Shown one piece after another: positions 1 to 12,043 of a stretch of 64,000 bases of DNA. The notes under the pieces are model-generated. The model made no database searches and was not told the origin of the DNA. It saw only the letters and a program-made list of their open reading frames with translations. The DNA comes from Blasia pusilla (taxonomy: Eukaryota; Marchantiophyta; Marchantiopsida; Blasiales): contig CM114272.1 of NCBI GenBank assembly GCA_050084515.1, forward strand, positions 55,676,001 to 55,740,000, read 5' to 3'. Position 1 is the stretch's first letter. Every line of letters begins with the position of its first letter. The position numbers and the translations under genes are program-made.

Positions 1-1419
1 AGATCTTGTCGATCTATCCAAAAAATTGACACGTTTCATTCCTTTTCGAGGATGAATTTGCAACCAAAGTATTCTACGTAACATGTCTATCATGGCATAG
101 AGTGGCCACGTGGAAGGCCTAAGGAAATTGGATCGATCGGATGCAAGGAGATGTAGGACAGAAAATTGTCATGCGTGCAAGCCACGTAGTGCGGTAGGCC
201 ATTTTAAAAAAACATTTGAAGCCCTACGGGCCTATCCCCTCTTGGTTCGATAGTTAAGGCCCACGAGGCCGTAGCAGCTCAAAGGTCAATTTATTTGTTT
301 GGAAAACAAAGCGAAGATCCAAGAGGGTATATAGATTATGATCTTAAATCAGAGTATGACCAACCAAATGACCATGAGTGCCCACGTACATGATGTCCTT
401 GATAACTTCCTCGATGACGACATGAAGGACTTCCTCGAAAACCACTTCTCCAACCATGACTTCGATGTGCAAGGAGACCATTTTGAAAAAGATGTGCAAG
501 TCTTATCATATGATGATGATAAGAAATCTTGCATCACATCCATCTTGCTCCTTCTAAATTAATAGGATCAATTTGCATATATTAAATATCTTTATGGACT
601 CCTTGTTCCGTCAGTTACATGATAAATTACTATTTGAGGGTAACACTTTTCCAAACTCCAAATCAGTTGCACGAGTACTATTGAAACACATGAGACTAGA
701 CTACCATAGCACATACACGTGTCCCTACAAGTGGTTCTTACATCTAGAACATGGGTCATCCTTGAGGATTTGCTCGCATTGTCGAATCACACTCTATCGG
801 AAAGTTCTTCGTTGATTTTCCATCATCCCACTTGTACCATTGTTGTGCATGTACAACATTCCTTCCTTCTAAAGTTGATGGTATGGCAAGCACATTACCA
901 ATCCACGGTCGGAGTGATATGATTGGTAGTGGACTTTGTAGTCATTCTTAGTGGAGAGCACCTATCTGGGTTAGCGAGCAGAGCCAAGGATGTGCAATTG
1001 GGTCTGACTACCAATGGGATGTCCTTTTATATATTATACTATGGATCTACTTAGTATGTTTAGGTTTGTTGGTGAGCTATAACATTCCACCTTGTCTTGC
1101 TATAAAGAGGGGCTTCTTGATTATGAGATTGATTGACCAATCTAGGTACAGCTTACATTTTATGAAATAAGTAGCATGAAAGCATAGGTTGAGTTCCATG
1201 GAATATATTACCATATTACACAAGATGTATGAATGGTTAATGAGCTCTCCATGATGCATGGCCTAAGATGGCTCCCCATTTGGACACACGGTGTTAACTT
1301 ATTTTCCAAGTTGATTTTGTTGAGCTATGCATGTGTAGATGGATAGGTAGCAAGTAGATATAGTTGGAGGATTGCGTTCATATTGGAGGTAACAATGATT
1401 GTGACATGCTTGGAGGAGT
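1..1419. other. Intergenic sequence, nothing recognised
   Basis: No domain, RNA gene or repeat end is recognisable here. A 74-codon open frame at 338-562 (+) is rich in Asp, His and Asn and has no family I know. It may be chance, since the opposite strand is open over the same stretch. The AT-rich context and scattered stops suggest old decayed repeat DNA. Confidence 0.4.
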
Positions 1420-2032
1420 TGTCACATCTTATTTTGATGCAAGTAGAGTTCTATCGCGTCGACGGCATAGAGAGTCAGGGGGCTGTTCGGATGTAACTTT
1501 GTCCTGAGATGTCCAATGAGGTTGGCAACAGGTCTGTTGTATCGGAAACTTTGTTTATGGAAATTTCCCTATTTTGGTTTTAGTCCGTCAGGTGACCCGT
1601 TGACCGAGTCAACGGTCACCCGATAACCTGTGCATGCAGGTTATCGTTGGTAGGGCAATTTTTGGGGAAAGAGCTTTTTGGTTCTTCCCAAGGGTGTAAG
1701 AGTGAGAAAGATGGCTTTCTCAAACCATTTTTCTCAAGCCATATTTCTCATGTTGAGCCTTAGGAGCGCATCTCTTGCATAAACATGTGTAGGACTGAGG
1801 GTGCTAGAGTCCGGATTCCATCATAGTAGAGGGTGGATGTGGTTCGATATGCTGATATAGATTGATGAGTGGAGTTTTACGCCGGGTGAGCCATTTTTAC
1901 TACTCTTGAGTATATGTGTGAGTATGTTTCATTATTATGTGGATCTACCCGTATGTTGGGGAAGATCGGTGTTGTGTGGTACATAGATGTGACCAGCAAT
2001 GTGGATTTTGTGGCGATGTGTAACGCACGACA
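1420..2032 (+). repeat. Solo LTR of the M-family Ty3/gypsy element
   Basis: A 613-bp LTR that starts TGTCACATC and ends CGCACGACA. It is flanked by a perfect 4-bp direct repeat, GAGT, at 1416-1419 and 2033-2036. It aligns along most of its length with the LTR pieces at 38549-39024 (+) and 39640-39873 (-). No internal region follows on either side, so it is a solo LTR left by LTR-LTR recombination. It carries two adjacent hairpins at 1591-1620 and 1621-1646 in the U3 part. The TATA box seen in the 38.8-kb copy is decayed here. Confidence 0.85.
1591..1646 (+). promoter_or_regulatory. Two tandem hairpins in LTR U3
   Basis: 1591-1620 folds as a stem of about 13 bp with a one-base bulge. 1621-1646 folds as CGATAACCT / AGGTTATCG around an 8-base loop. 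The second hairpin is kept at 38746-38777 and 39646-39677 with changed bases that still pair. The position is upstream of where transcription should start. The function is unknown. Confidence 0.6.
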
Positions 2033-3784
2033 GAGTTCATTCATAACAAGCTATACTCGTTAGCTTCTCCATTTATGCCGAGAGGTTTGCATAGATAGAC
2101 CTTTGCATTGTAGATGAATGTATTTTATGGAGCATTGCATTGATCAACTAAAAGGCTTGCTTAGGAACCAGGCATGAGTGGAGGGGAGTATGGCTCAAGG
2201 ATGCATGTAAGGTCAGGCCATGTTCTACGTATATGAGTTGTTCGATCGTATCCACATATCCACTCTAATCTCACAAATACCTTGGCTAACGGACGTTATT
2301 GCTCGTAGGCACACATATTTGCTCTTATGAACAATTTATGCATGAAAAAGTGGTTAGAATGATGTGACGTAGATAGGGATGCAAGCCCCACGACTCCAAC
2401 ACAAGCATGATTCACCCAATTCCGAACCTATATGATTCATAAAGTTCAACGCCATCATGTTGGAAAGAACATGGTTGATTATCCTACACTAGGTGTGAAT
2501 GTTGTGGAGCGGGTCATTGGACCTCTTCCTGACGCTTGATCATTCACACATCTACGAGGGGATGGTCAACATTTTTGGATTAGGACACTTGATGAAAGAC
2601 ATACGTGGACTCGAGAAAATGGCAGATATTGCACGTTTAAGCAAAGATCACAACCATCCAAAAAACAAAATATTATCAGAGGGAACTTGTCATGGTATAT
2701 AGTGTTGGAGAAGGTTTTAAAGTTGGATTTATGTACCTTCCAAATGGGAATTGAGGTTCTAGTGGTATCAGATACTCCCTCGAGGCCCAACATCCTCTGT
2801 CGACACAAATGATTGTTGTGTGGTAAGGGTGGATACGGGTTACGAAGATGATGAAGAGAGTGATAAACCCTTTGTCTTCCCCTTACAAGTGTAACAATAT
2901 TTCTACATTGATGACTCTTTCCCTTAAAAGTTGGAAGTATGCTATTATACACATCCTTATAAGTAGACAAGTATTGCAAAAAATTAAAATAGGATGCTAT
3001 GATGTAGTGTGACATGGCGTTAACATCATGGTGTAAAAATAAGGCGTTCAATGAATAAAACATGACTATTTTATACAATAATGTGTTAGATTTATTATGA
3101 AACAAATGGTTGAATAGAATACCGTACAATAGTGAGAGATTAATTTTTCTCCCCATTAATTTGGTCTAATTCCCTCCCACCGTGTGCTTCTTAAGAGATC
3201 TAGTCTATTGTGAACTCTTTCAGGCATGCAACATGTTGTTGAAGATAATATTCCTTGGAGGACTCAAGTTTTTTGGTATCATGCATATACTGCATCTACT
3301 TTAACTTTCTTTTGTACTCTTGGATTTGAGTTCTTTGGAAGTATGCTTGCTCTCTTCATGAATGAAGGCATAGTATGTTGGCAGCGCATGTGATGCATTA
3401 GGATAAACATTTGACCGACACCCACCATCATGATACAAGCAGAGTTTGGTAAAGACATCTTGCCAATGGAACCCAAGAATACATGAACTCATATAGTTCC
3501 TTGCAATATTCCCAACCAACAACATTGATGCCATCCTCTTTAATACTCCGATCCCCATATCCTTGTGCTAGCTAGCTTACAAGATCAAAATATGAAATGA
3601 GAAATCCACCCTTTGATGAAGCTATTATAAGTACAAAAAAATGTAGAGAAAAGGATTTGCAACTCAAATTTCACTTGTGCGGTTGCTTGTGAGTCATGAA
3701 ACTCAAACTTTACTAGTCACAACAATCCCACTTTTCGATTGTCTTGTAACTAATAATCACAAGGCAATTTGCAGCTAGCCATGG
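2033..3784. other. Unassigned sequence
   Basis: No recognisable gene or repeat boundary. A 196-codon frame on the minus strand at 2566-3156 shows no motif and overlaps an open plus frame. A string resembling a tRNA-Met primer site occurs near 2751 but has no LTR end before it. Probably old degenerate transposon DNA. Confidence 0.35.
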
Positions 3785-4741
3785 ACACAATTAGCGGGCT
3801 CACGCTAAGATGGTTTGCGCGTTGGAGTAGTCTCGAAGAAGAGACAAGAGACGAGACGCAAGCGAGGCTTCGTGTTTCAGATGTTATGGTCGCGACTGAG
3901 AAACCTGGACCAAACGCGGAACAAGACTTGAAAGGAGTTGAGTCTAGGAAGTGGGTTGCCAAAGGAAGAATCCGGATTTGGAACGCCACTAGCGTTTGAG
4001 AGTTTATGACTATATTTATAACCATAACTTTTAGCTCCAAGATGCGTTTGGATTAAACAAGAGTGCGTTAGAAGGCTTATAAAAAGTTGGTTCAAACGCA
4101 CTAAAGATCTCTGCAAACGCATAAGCAGAGGTTGAGAAACAACCCAGAAATGATTGTAAGTAGAGTCGGGTTGAGGGCCACAATGAAGGGCCCGACCCTT
4201 CTTTTCCAAAGGGGGTTATTGGAGAACCCCATAAGTACTAGTAAGGGGGAAGGTCTCTGAGAGTGCTTGGAACTCGAACCCCACTTTGGGGGCCACGGGG
4301 CGGCTAAAGAGCATGGAACGGATCGAGAATTTGGGGTTGGGTTGGAAAACCTGAATCAAGTCTACGGAGGCGATTTTAGACATCCCTCTTGGATTTCACC
4401 CCGCGACTCAATTACTTGGGTCTTGGTTTGGAACTCGCACGAGGTCCGTTGAACAGTTGGGATCGCTAGGCGCGCAAGTGCCATTTTAGGTTCGTGGATT
4501 AATCAGGAAGTCTATTCCAAGTCTTGAAGGACTTGCCATGTTTTGGAAACTAGGAATTAAGGAAGGTTGAGCTTGATGAGACGCCGAGTTGAGAACTTGG
4601 TGGGTTGGGAACGCTGGTTGGTCCAGACCCGACTAACGAAAGTGCGTGTTTGGGTGCAGATCGGCGATAAGATCGTGTCCTACTGAACGTACGCTTCCGC
4701 ACCACTAGAGATTGACGTTCAAGGAGAGTAGGGGCGCGACA
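3785..4741 (+). repeat. 5'-truncated LTR of a chromovirus-type Ty3/gypsy element
   Basis: Aligns in the plus sense with the reverse complement of the complete chromovirus LTR at 22445-23475, sharing many blocks such as GGTCGCGAC and the distal CTACTGAACG region. It ends GGGGCGCGACA at 4741, directly before a primer-binding site. The first part of the LTR, up to its TGTCGCGACC start, is missing. A second copy of the end string GTAGGGGCGCGAC at about 4788 hints at a local duplication. Confidence 0.75.
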
Positions 4742-4743
4742 AG

Positions 4744-4755
4744 TGGTATCAGAGC
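4744..4755 (+). other. Primer-binding site (initiator tRNA-Met type)
   Basis: TGGTATCAGAGC lies two bases after the LTR end at 4741. This is the standard plant LTR-retrotransposon primer site complementary to initiator methionine tRNA. It shows that the preceding LTR is a 5' LTR of a plus-strand element whose interior is gone. Confidence 0.8.
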
Positions 4756-4819
4756 TAATTCTTGATGAGCGAGAACCTGGGGTCGTGGTAGGGGCGCGAC
4801 ACTAGTAGCCATTATGTTT

Positions 4820-5080
4820 GAGACGTTCCATGCGTGCATATACTCCAAGACTATGCTATCTTGGTAGATATCTCAATCACTTTTCATCTCTTCACTTATC
4901 TCTAGATCTAGGGACATTCCATCTAACTTTAATATTGAAATCGATGGTATATGGATCTCTATGTTCAACAGAACCCAAGACACATAAATGCCATCTTAGC
5001 ATTATCCTCTCATTACTCTCATTGTACCAACGAGCTCCAATCACATCTCTTTGATATAAGCATTCATTATCACTCAAAGC
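4820..5080 (-). pseudogene. Degenerate M-family pol fragment (RNase H-integrase linker)
   Basis: The plus strand here matches, with many changes, 8295-8510 and 18060-18270, which on the minus strand encode the linker between RNase H and integrase in elements A and B. The match shows in shared strings such as ATACTCCAAGACTA and in the order of similar blocks. No open frame survives. It is an older, more diverged member of the same family. Confidence 0.5.
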
Positions 5081-5446
5081 ATCATGATGTCTAGGATAAT
5101 TCTAAATGGAAGTGCTTAAAGACTAACACAATTCTTTACGGGCATGACATATAAGTACTTGAGTAACTTTCACCAAGATAAAACAAAAGTATTGTTGGAT
5201 TCTCAACATCCATTGCTTTCAGTATCATTAATCTTATTTCCCCCCTCATATGAGGGGAAGCCTTGATTGATGGTTCCGACTAAGAGGTCGGAGGAGTCAT
5301 AGTAATATGACGTAGGTGGTTTATGGAGTAGTGTTACTAGGATTATCTAACCCTATTTTGGTTCAGGATGCGGGTGGTGAAATTTGCCCAAGTACCTCTA
5401 TGTTATGCCCCTAAAGAATTGTGGAAATCTTTAAGCACTTAAGGAT
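5081..5446. other. Unassigned sequence
   Basis: No gene seen. A short stretch near 5290-5370 loosely resembles the protease-methyltransferase spacer of the M family in plus orientation, but the match is too weak to claim. Confidence 0.3.
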
Positions 5447-5509
5447 TATAGAAATATTTGAAATCAAGTGCTTAAGGATTTAAGAACATTGATTTCAAAT
5501 ATTTCTATA
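5447..5509. repeat. Short foldback repeat
   Basis: Perfect 21-bp inverted repeat: TATAGAAATATTTGAAATCA(A) at 5447-5467 and its complement at 5489-5509, with a 21-base loop. The loop and left flank share TTAAGGATT strings. It could be the core of a small foldback element, but no terminal duplication is evident. From 5510 to 5774 nothing is recognised. Confidence 0.6.
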
Positions 5510-5774
5510 AATAGAAATGAAGAAAAATGTGTAAGAATCCTAGCCTCTTGAGTAGTGGAAGAGTTGGGAGCCACAGCGATAGAGCATTCTTGTATGTCGA
5601 GTTATGTCCATGTTCAGGTTCCATCAAAGCTCTTCTATGAGCACACATACGGACTAGACCACTTTGTATCTCCAAGATTTGTAACACATTTCACTGATTT
5701 TGTTACATTATATTTGTTCACATGCTATCAAAGTTATAGGTTTTCTAATAATTTGTATTTGGCGATCTAGTGTG

Positions 5775-5963
5775 TAAGCCCATCGAGGTTTTTTTGGCTA
5801 GCTACTACGCTATGTGAGTGTAGAGATGGTGTCACATCCTCACATTCAAAGGTTATTATAAAGAAGGTGGTAGATATGCCCTTGGATCCTATGCTTCAGC
5901 CGTCCACCTCATAGTCATGGTAGTTTGCGGTTGTTAGAATGACAGAGATGCCCGGTAGACCCG
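5775..5963 (+). pseudogene. M-family protease-region fragment, insertion site of element A
   Basis: Plus-strand match to the region before the protease active site in elements F (20572-20730) and E (53420-53610), for example GTTTTTTTGGCTAGCTACTA compared with the same place in F, and ATGACAGAGATGCCCG. It stops exactly where the 3' LTR of element A ends at 5964. Element A therefore jumped into an older copy of its own family. Confidence 0.65.
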
Positions 5964-6601
5964 TATCGTGCGCATACACATCGCTACACAACATACATCA
6001 TTGTCAATAAACATACATAGAAACACACACGATCCCATGCTAACTCATGGCATCCAAACAATAGACAAGAAGTACCAAAATATCTGCAATGAAATTGATC
6101 CATATCTCTCAACATCTCGCACCAAGCTCTCCATGGTGTGCACTCTCTCTCATGTCAAACCAAACCCACTCTCCTAATGAGAAGCTTGGATTACACACAC
6201 AAGGCAAGGAGAACCATAGTTCCGCCGCCTCAAGCCGAGAGGTTCAAAAAAAGGATAATGAGCTCTCAAGCTCTCTCTCTTGGAGGTAACCCCCTTCCCT
6301 CTCCCAAGCTCTCTCCTTGATAACCTATGCTCGCAAGTCACCTCCTTAGCTCTTGAGTTGCTAAAGCGGATCAAGGTCCACTTCCCAAAGTGGAAATTCA
6401 AATATATTTCGAATGGACATTTACCTAAAATAGTAAGTTTGTCTATATGGCTCCAAATGAGCCTAAACGAAGGGAAAACCTGCTCTCTTAGGTTACTTGT
6501 GGCCTCACGAGGTCGTCATCGATCTCTTGAGGTTGTCCTCCAATATCTTCTAAGGCGCTCTACTAGATCTCCCCGATCTATATATCCTAAAAGATGTGGC
6601 A
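5964..6601 (-). repeat. 3' LTR of element A
   Basis: 638 bp. On the minus strand it starts TGCCACATCTTTTAGGATA (6601) and ends GTATGCGCACGATA (5964); the ends are mutated from TG and CA. It matches the plus-strand LTR at 49443-49910 of element E over its first 470 bp. A string matching GGATATATAG lies near its start. The last 120 bp repeat the sequence that lies just outside the LTR at 6606-6722. Confidence 0.75.
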
Positions 6602-6605
6602 GTTT

Positions 6606-6735
6606 TCGTCCGCATACACATCACTACACAACATACATCGTTGTCAATGAACATGCACACAAACACACATGCTAACTTATGGCATCCAAACAACGAGACG
6701 AGAAGTTCCAAACTATCTCCAATCGTCCTCCTAGC
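6606..6735 (-). repeat. Pre-LTR copy of the LTR 3' end, plus purine-rich tract (element A)
   Basis: About 117 bp nearly repeating the last part of the adjacent LTR (5964-6090), including TTTGGATGCCAT and GATGTATGTTGTGTAG. It sits between a purine-rich tract (CTAGGAGGACGA on the minus strand, 6724-6735) and the LTR start. The same layout occurs in elements C and D. Confidence 0.65.
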
Positions 6736-6904
6736 TGATGGTTATGTACCTCTAACTCCAGATAGCCATCTATCCCTATCTACCATGACATACATCTCTC
6801 GGAAGTTAAGAGCAAAAAGACCATGTGCTCATGTGGTCCCCATTGTTAGTCGCCTTATTGTCATCCATATTATAGACACAAGTCAGATTCTAGAACTACC
6901 TTCT

Positions 6905-8330
6905 CTATGTACATCTGGGGCACATCCATCATCCTCGAGGAACCCTAGTGAAAGATGGCCTCAAACATGCGATATGCCATCCTCTCAAACACCCATCACA
7001 TACTAGCATAGTGGTTGCACCACGACATAACCACAAAACATACATCGTAAAGCTTGCAAGAACTATTTCTAAGCTTGGATCAAGTGTACCTTAAATATTA
7101 GGAAGGTGACATGACGCACAGTTACGCACATGGTCCTTCCAAACCATACCATTGCGTACCTACAATAAGAGAATACCTTATGGCAAAATCTCACGCACTC
7201 TCAAGATGGTGCACCCTGCAGTCACATCTAATGTCGTGGGTGTTGTCTTTTGCAAGTAGACATAGTCTCCCTCATGAAACCTCCGGATAGTCGATTGATA
7301 ACCATCTCCACGACTAGTCGCATACCTCAACGTATCCCAATATTGCGCAATCGCTAAGTTGTGAAATGCCATGGGCATCACTCTTCAAAACAACTCTACC
7401 CTCTGAGAACATGCATCCATACATCAGCGTCATCAAGGTTCAACACCTCATCAACATCTTGACGAATGCCTGCAGATAATCTGGCTCTGAGCCATAAAGA
7501 TGCAAGTACGGTGAGGAAGACGCTCAAGATGCATGCATGTTGAATCTTTATCCCATTGCCAACCACAAAAAATGGAGGTCCCAATCTCCTAGGTGACATG
7601 TATGCAAGCCATACTTATGTAATCCTCTCTTCATCGTGTGCATAACCCTCTCCGCTAGTCCATCTGCCTCAGGATGATCTCGCAAAGTGGTGCGGTGGTT
7701 GATCAATGCTTGATCACACAATCCCTGAAACTCCCCACGAAACTCCGTACCCTGGTCTGTCAACACCTCAGCTGATGCGCTGTAATAACTTAGCACTCGA
7801 TCTAGGAAGACATACGCTAATCCTTCACTCACATTTTCAGGAAATGTAGCAACTGTATCCACTTCGAGAAGTGCTCGACCATCACCAACACATAACGACT
7901 ATGGCACTCCGTCAAAAGTAAAAGTCCTGCTAAATCCAAACTCCATCTATAACCTAAACCCATGATCGGAAGTGGATGTAACTGTGGAGTCGGAGCATTG
8001 AATGATGTTTAGACGCCATCACACACCATGCATCTGGCAAGAAACTGTTGAACGTCAGTTTGCATGCATTGTCAACAATACTGTATCTAAAGCAAGCTGT
8101 ACGTCCGATTCACTCTAAATGACCCAACTCCTCGTGGGCATAATGCACCAAACGTGCTTTCTACGAAGGGTGAGGCACTGCACGTAGTCTACCATCCTCC
8201 CAAACTCACAACATATATCTCCCCTTCCATCGGAACCGTTTGGCTCGCTTTATGATCCGATCCCGCTCTCTAGTATCCACTGTGCTCGCAACGCTGCAAC
8301 TACACAGATACTCCAAGACTACTCCATTTT
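6905..8330 (-). pseudogene. Element A integrase and C-terminal PHD finger remnant
   Basis: Integrase remnants include the H/C zinc-binding end, a core segment with LTDQGTEFRGEF and LAERV (second Asp and the Glu of the DDE triad), and a C-terminal segment with a GDYVYLQ block. The frame is broken many times. At the end, 6905-7044 keeps a PHD-like pattern: Cys-Met-Phe-Cys, then after a frameshift a VCDGC block, GWH, and finally W-M-C-P-R-C-T and a stop. One TGA replaces a codon that reads CGA in element D. Integrase would insert the cDNA; the PHD would be expected to bind histone tails. Confidence 0.7.
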
Positions 8331-10055
8331 CGTGAATGTCTCAACCACCTATCGTCTTATCTCTGACCTCTAAATCTAAGGACTCTCCATCAGACCTCGC
8401 CATCAAAGTCTCGACAATCTGGCTCTCCATATCCAACAAGCCTAAATAAGATGACGTGTGCTGTCCTAGCACCAACTTCTCATCACTCTCATCATGAAAA
8501 TGAGCTCTTTTCGCATCTCACTAACTCAAACATGGGTAACAGCTCAAACCATCTACATCCTGGTTGAGTGTCCCATGTCTATGCACCATATGGAAATATA
8601 CTCATGCAATAAAAGAGCACACCTCGCAAGCTTCCTTGTTAGCTTGTCAGACTCCATCAACCACTTAAGTGGTTGATGATTAGTAATAATGGTAAAGGGG
8701 TTGCCGAATAGATAACACCTTAAATGTGTGACAACCCACACTACAGCCAAGAAATCACCCTCATACGAGCTATACTTTGCCTTTGCAGCGTTGTTCGTTG
8801 GGTGAGCACGGCTCCAAGCCCCAACATGGTCCAATCTATATGCAAATGGAAAGGACGCCCCTAATCGGTCTCCTCAATATGGGCGCGGACATCAATCTAT
8901 CCTTGAGCAACTAAAATGCTATCTCCTGTAGGTGGCATCCCAAAGGATCTCATATGCGAAACCTATGCGGCACGCGACGCCAAGGCAAAGCCACGGGAGG
9001 CGGGAGGAAAACTACTGTGTAAGGTACACGAATTCTAGAGAATGGAATATCAAATAGCACGCTTAGCTTTGCCATCCCCCCAATGCCACTCCTCATCCAT
9101 CTTAATCAGCAAGGTTTGCGGCTTTTCAATCAAATTGAAACCCTTGACCTACCGTCAATTGAAGTTCGCCAATCCCATGAAGGCACGAACTTGACTCACA
9201 TTTGTAGGGCATGGAATGCATGAAATAGCCTTCTAACTTTGTTTGCTGCACACCACGGCCCCGTGAGTATATGATATGACTCACATACTCAATGTGGTTG
9301 TAGAAGAACTTGCACATGCTTGGATGTAGCTTTCAGCCCAGGTAACTAAAATCGTCGAAATACCTCCCCTAGATGTTGCTCATGCTTCTCAACTGTTGCG
9401 CTAAAGACTACGATATCATCAATATAACACCTAGAAAAATCCAAACATGTCAAGATTCTATCCATGATCCTCTTAAACTCACACGAGGCGTTCTTTAACC
9501 CAAATGGTAAGAACCGCCATAGGTACAAGCAATCCTTCCTATGAGGATCGATGGCCCAAAATACCGTCTTCTTCTTGTCCTCCAATATGATAAGTAGCTG
9601 ATGGTATCCGGCTTGAAGACCTTTGCATGCCCAATAGCACCAAAGATCCCTTCAGGGGTGGGCATGGCATACCTATCGGACTTCGTATGCCGATTGATAT
9701 GTCGGTAATCTCCACAGATCCGCCTATCCGTCCTTTTCCTATGCACATCCTTCTTAGAAGGCATGGCAATGGCAGATGCATACTCTCCATACGACATCTC
9801 CACTAGTCTTGCTCCAACCAAGTCCTGGCTCCTACTTTGAATTAGAGCCCTCTCAATGTCACTCTACATGTAGGATCGTTGGAAGATCTGTGTGTCGCTT
9901 GACAACTCAATGAAGATGCCAAGACCCTTCAGTGTACCCAAATCATGCGTGCTAAATTCTAAACAACTCCAATAACTCCTAAGGAACTGGTATATCCCGC
10001 GCCGCTCTCCTCCAGTCAACTTAGGGCCCATGTCTAGCTCCAAAGTCTCCATCAT
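8331..10055 (-). pseudogene. Element A reverse transcriptase and RNase H remnant
   Basis: Reverse transcriptase runs from about 10055 down to 9100 and holds FLPFGLKNA, the catalytic CYIDDIVVF block and the thumb region. RNase H (about 8840-8550) has NAAKAKYSSYEGDFLAVVW and a NHQPLKWLME block, in which the Asp of the usual TDHQ is Asn. Frameshifts split it into short frames. Matches to elements B and D are colinear throughout. These enzymes would copy element RNA to DNA and remove the RNA strand. Confidence 0.85.
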
Positions 10056-10762
10056 GACTACGGTAGGACTCTTTCGTGCGGTATCGGTGGTTGATATGGT
10101 GCAACCTTCTCACAAATAGTAAAACTCGACTGCTCTCCTATATCCAATTGCAAACTTTTATCTCCTCCATGTGCAATACCCAGAACCACACTCGATGTTG
10201 TGGCTATCATCTTCCGGCGTACTTGCAAAATATCCCAAGAAATCCAAGGGTGTCTCTCTCGATTACCCCTAGTGTGTCGATCTTTTTGAGTCTCGCTTCT
10301 AGCAACTTCCTCAACCGTCTCAATAGGCATGGGGCTCACCAAAGCAGCAACTATGATATGTCGCAATCTCAAACCACGCAGCTCAGGTGCTCCTAAGTTG
10401 AAAATCCATAGCAAGTAGTTAAGGTCCATCGCCTGATCCAAGATATGACGTCCTGATGCCTCATATAGCAACAATATTATTGTCACTCCTATGGGGAATC
10501 CCATTGCTCGCTCCTGGTCATTGGCGTTGAGCTCCATCAACCTCTTCTTTTTGTCATCCCAAACCAAGCCATGCCTGGCCTCCTTGAATGCATAGGAAGC
10601 GGGAAAACTCACCAATGTGGGAAAGGCTGCTCGTGGCATGCCAATCCTGTTGATCACAGTCAACGGAGGTCGATCATCGTGCGATACTGCCTGTAATCAA
10701 TGATATGGATCCATAATAGAATCCACCAACAAATGGGAGGGACGATCCACTCTCGCATACGC
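10056..10762 (-). pseudogene. Element A methyltransferase C-terminal part and linker to RT
   Basis: Minus-strand frame at 10058-10663 contains the methyltransferase end with ERAMGFPIGVT and a SGRHILDQAMDLNYLLWI block. This corresponds to motifs IX-X of DNMT3-type cytosine-5 methyltransferases. A linker of about 100 residues to the reverse transcriptase follows. The N-terminal part of the same domain lies at 12044-12700, beyond a nested 1.28-kb insertion. Confidence 0.75.
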
Positions 10763-12043
10763 TGTCGTTTCGAGAGCCTTTCTTCGAGTATGGGCATGCC
10801 TTCTAGTTGCGGCAGACGCAGTCGATGCAAGATGACCTCTCTGAGAAGATCTCATTTTTCAATATAAAATTATTATGTATACTCTCCATTCTCTTACGAC
10901 AGGTATCATAAATGGAAGTGTCGAGGCGATCACTTCTTCGTAACATTGGACCTTGAAATTCATAACTATAAAATCCCTATAAACTATTTTACGCTTGTAT
11001 ACGAGGAAGATAACACAACTAATATTAAACCCTACTTGAGAAGGCCTATTGACGTCCATGGATCGCTGTATAAGGACATACAAAGTACAATCCTATGTCC
11101 TTCCATATGTGACGATAGGAAGGATCACCGAAGTTGGAGATTGAAGGACCTGGTTCATGAACGTCTCCCCAAAGTGATAAACTAAATAGCCAGTGAACCA
11201 GTCCCTATCTACAAAGAGTATCTTGACATTGTATGGATTAAAGAAAGGAAAGTCGGACACAACTCGTGTTCCATCCCTATCCATGGTTGACATACATTCT
11301 CTACTCTCCTCAAGAATGGGTTTTGGCGGAGTTATTCTCCCTAGAGGGGTAATCCACTCTCATTGGGGAAGTAACAAGCCAAAACATTCAGTATTTTAGA
11401 ATGACTAAACTCCTATAAGATGACAAACCTCTCATCTCCACACACACACACACCACACTCTAGAAACCTCTCGAAGAATAGACCATGGTCAAGTTACTCT
11501 CCCAAGAGGGATGATCCACTCTCATTGGAAGAGCAAGCAATCCCAAAGTCATACACTCAAGAGTGACACGAAAGACTCAAGATGTGGAATAGAAGGTGAT
11601 AAACCCTTGAAGGTCCCTTTTGTTTATATACTCATAAGAGACCCACAAGAGTACGAAATAGAACTAATCTTATCTTGTGCCACATTGCTTCCTCTCAAGG
11701 CTTAGCCAATCATATTTTGACACAAGTAGATTTCCTTTTATCTCTTCCAAAATATCCTCTTTTACCCACTTGATATTTTCCAAATTACCCCAAACTAACC
11801 TAGCCACCAACCAAACCTACTTTTGCTTTTCATTAAAGGACTAACCTCACTAATTTACTTTATAAAGTCACCTTTTATTCATTATCTCTTTTCTAAATTT
11901 GGGCCCGCATAAAAGAGGCATCATAAAGAGGTTTAAATATGGGAAATTCTTTTTCCTAAGCTAATTTACTTAATACTAATAAATTTCTATCTAACACTTA
12001 ACGAGGAAGGAGTTTACACACTGGCTGATTTTACCATACGACA
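10763..12043. mobile_element. 1.28-kb LTR-like non-coding element, copy 1
   Basis: Starts TGTCG and ends ACGACA. The flanking 4 bp are ACGC (10759-10762) and ATGC (12044-12047), a likely target duplication with one C-to-T change. It interrupts the methyltransferase of element A. Copy 2 is at 27279-28577 in the integrase of element C, and copy 3 is in pieces at 22052-22444, 24986-25180 and 35232-35351. It has no protein domain and carries CA microsatellite tracts. Its ends and size fit a solo long LTR or a TRIM-like element; orientation is uncertain. Confidence 0.75.

Noticed and set aside
2751-2765. tRNA-Met-type primer site
   Set aside because: The match is partial and there is no LTR end before it.
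2566-3156. 196-codon minus-strand open frame
   Set aside because: No motif, atypical composition, AT-rich region; no support for a gene.
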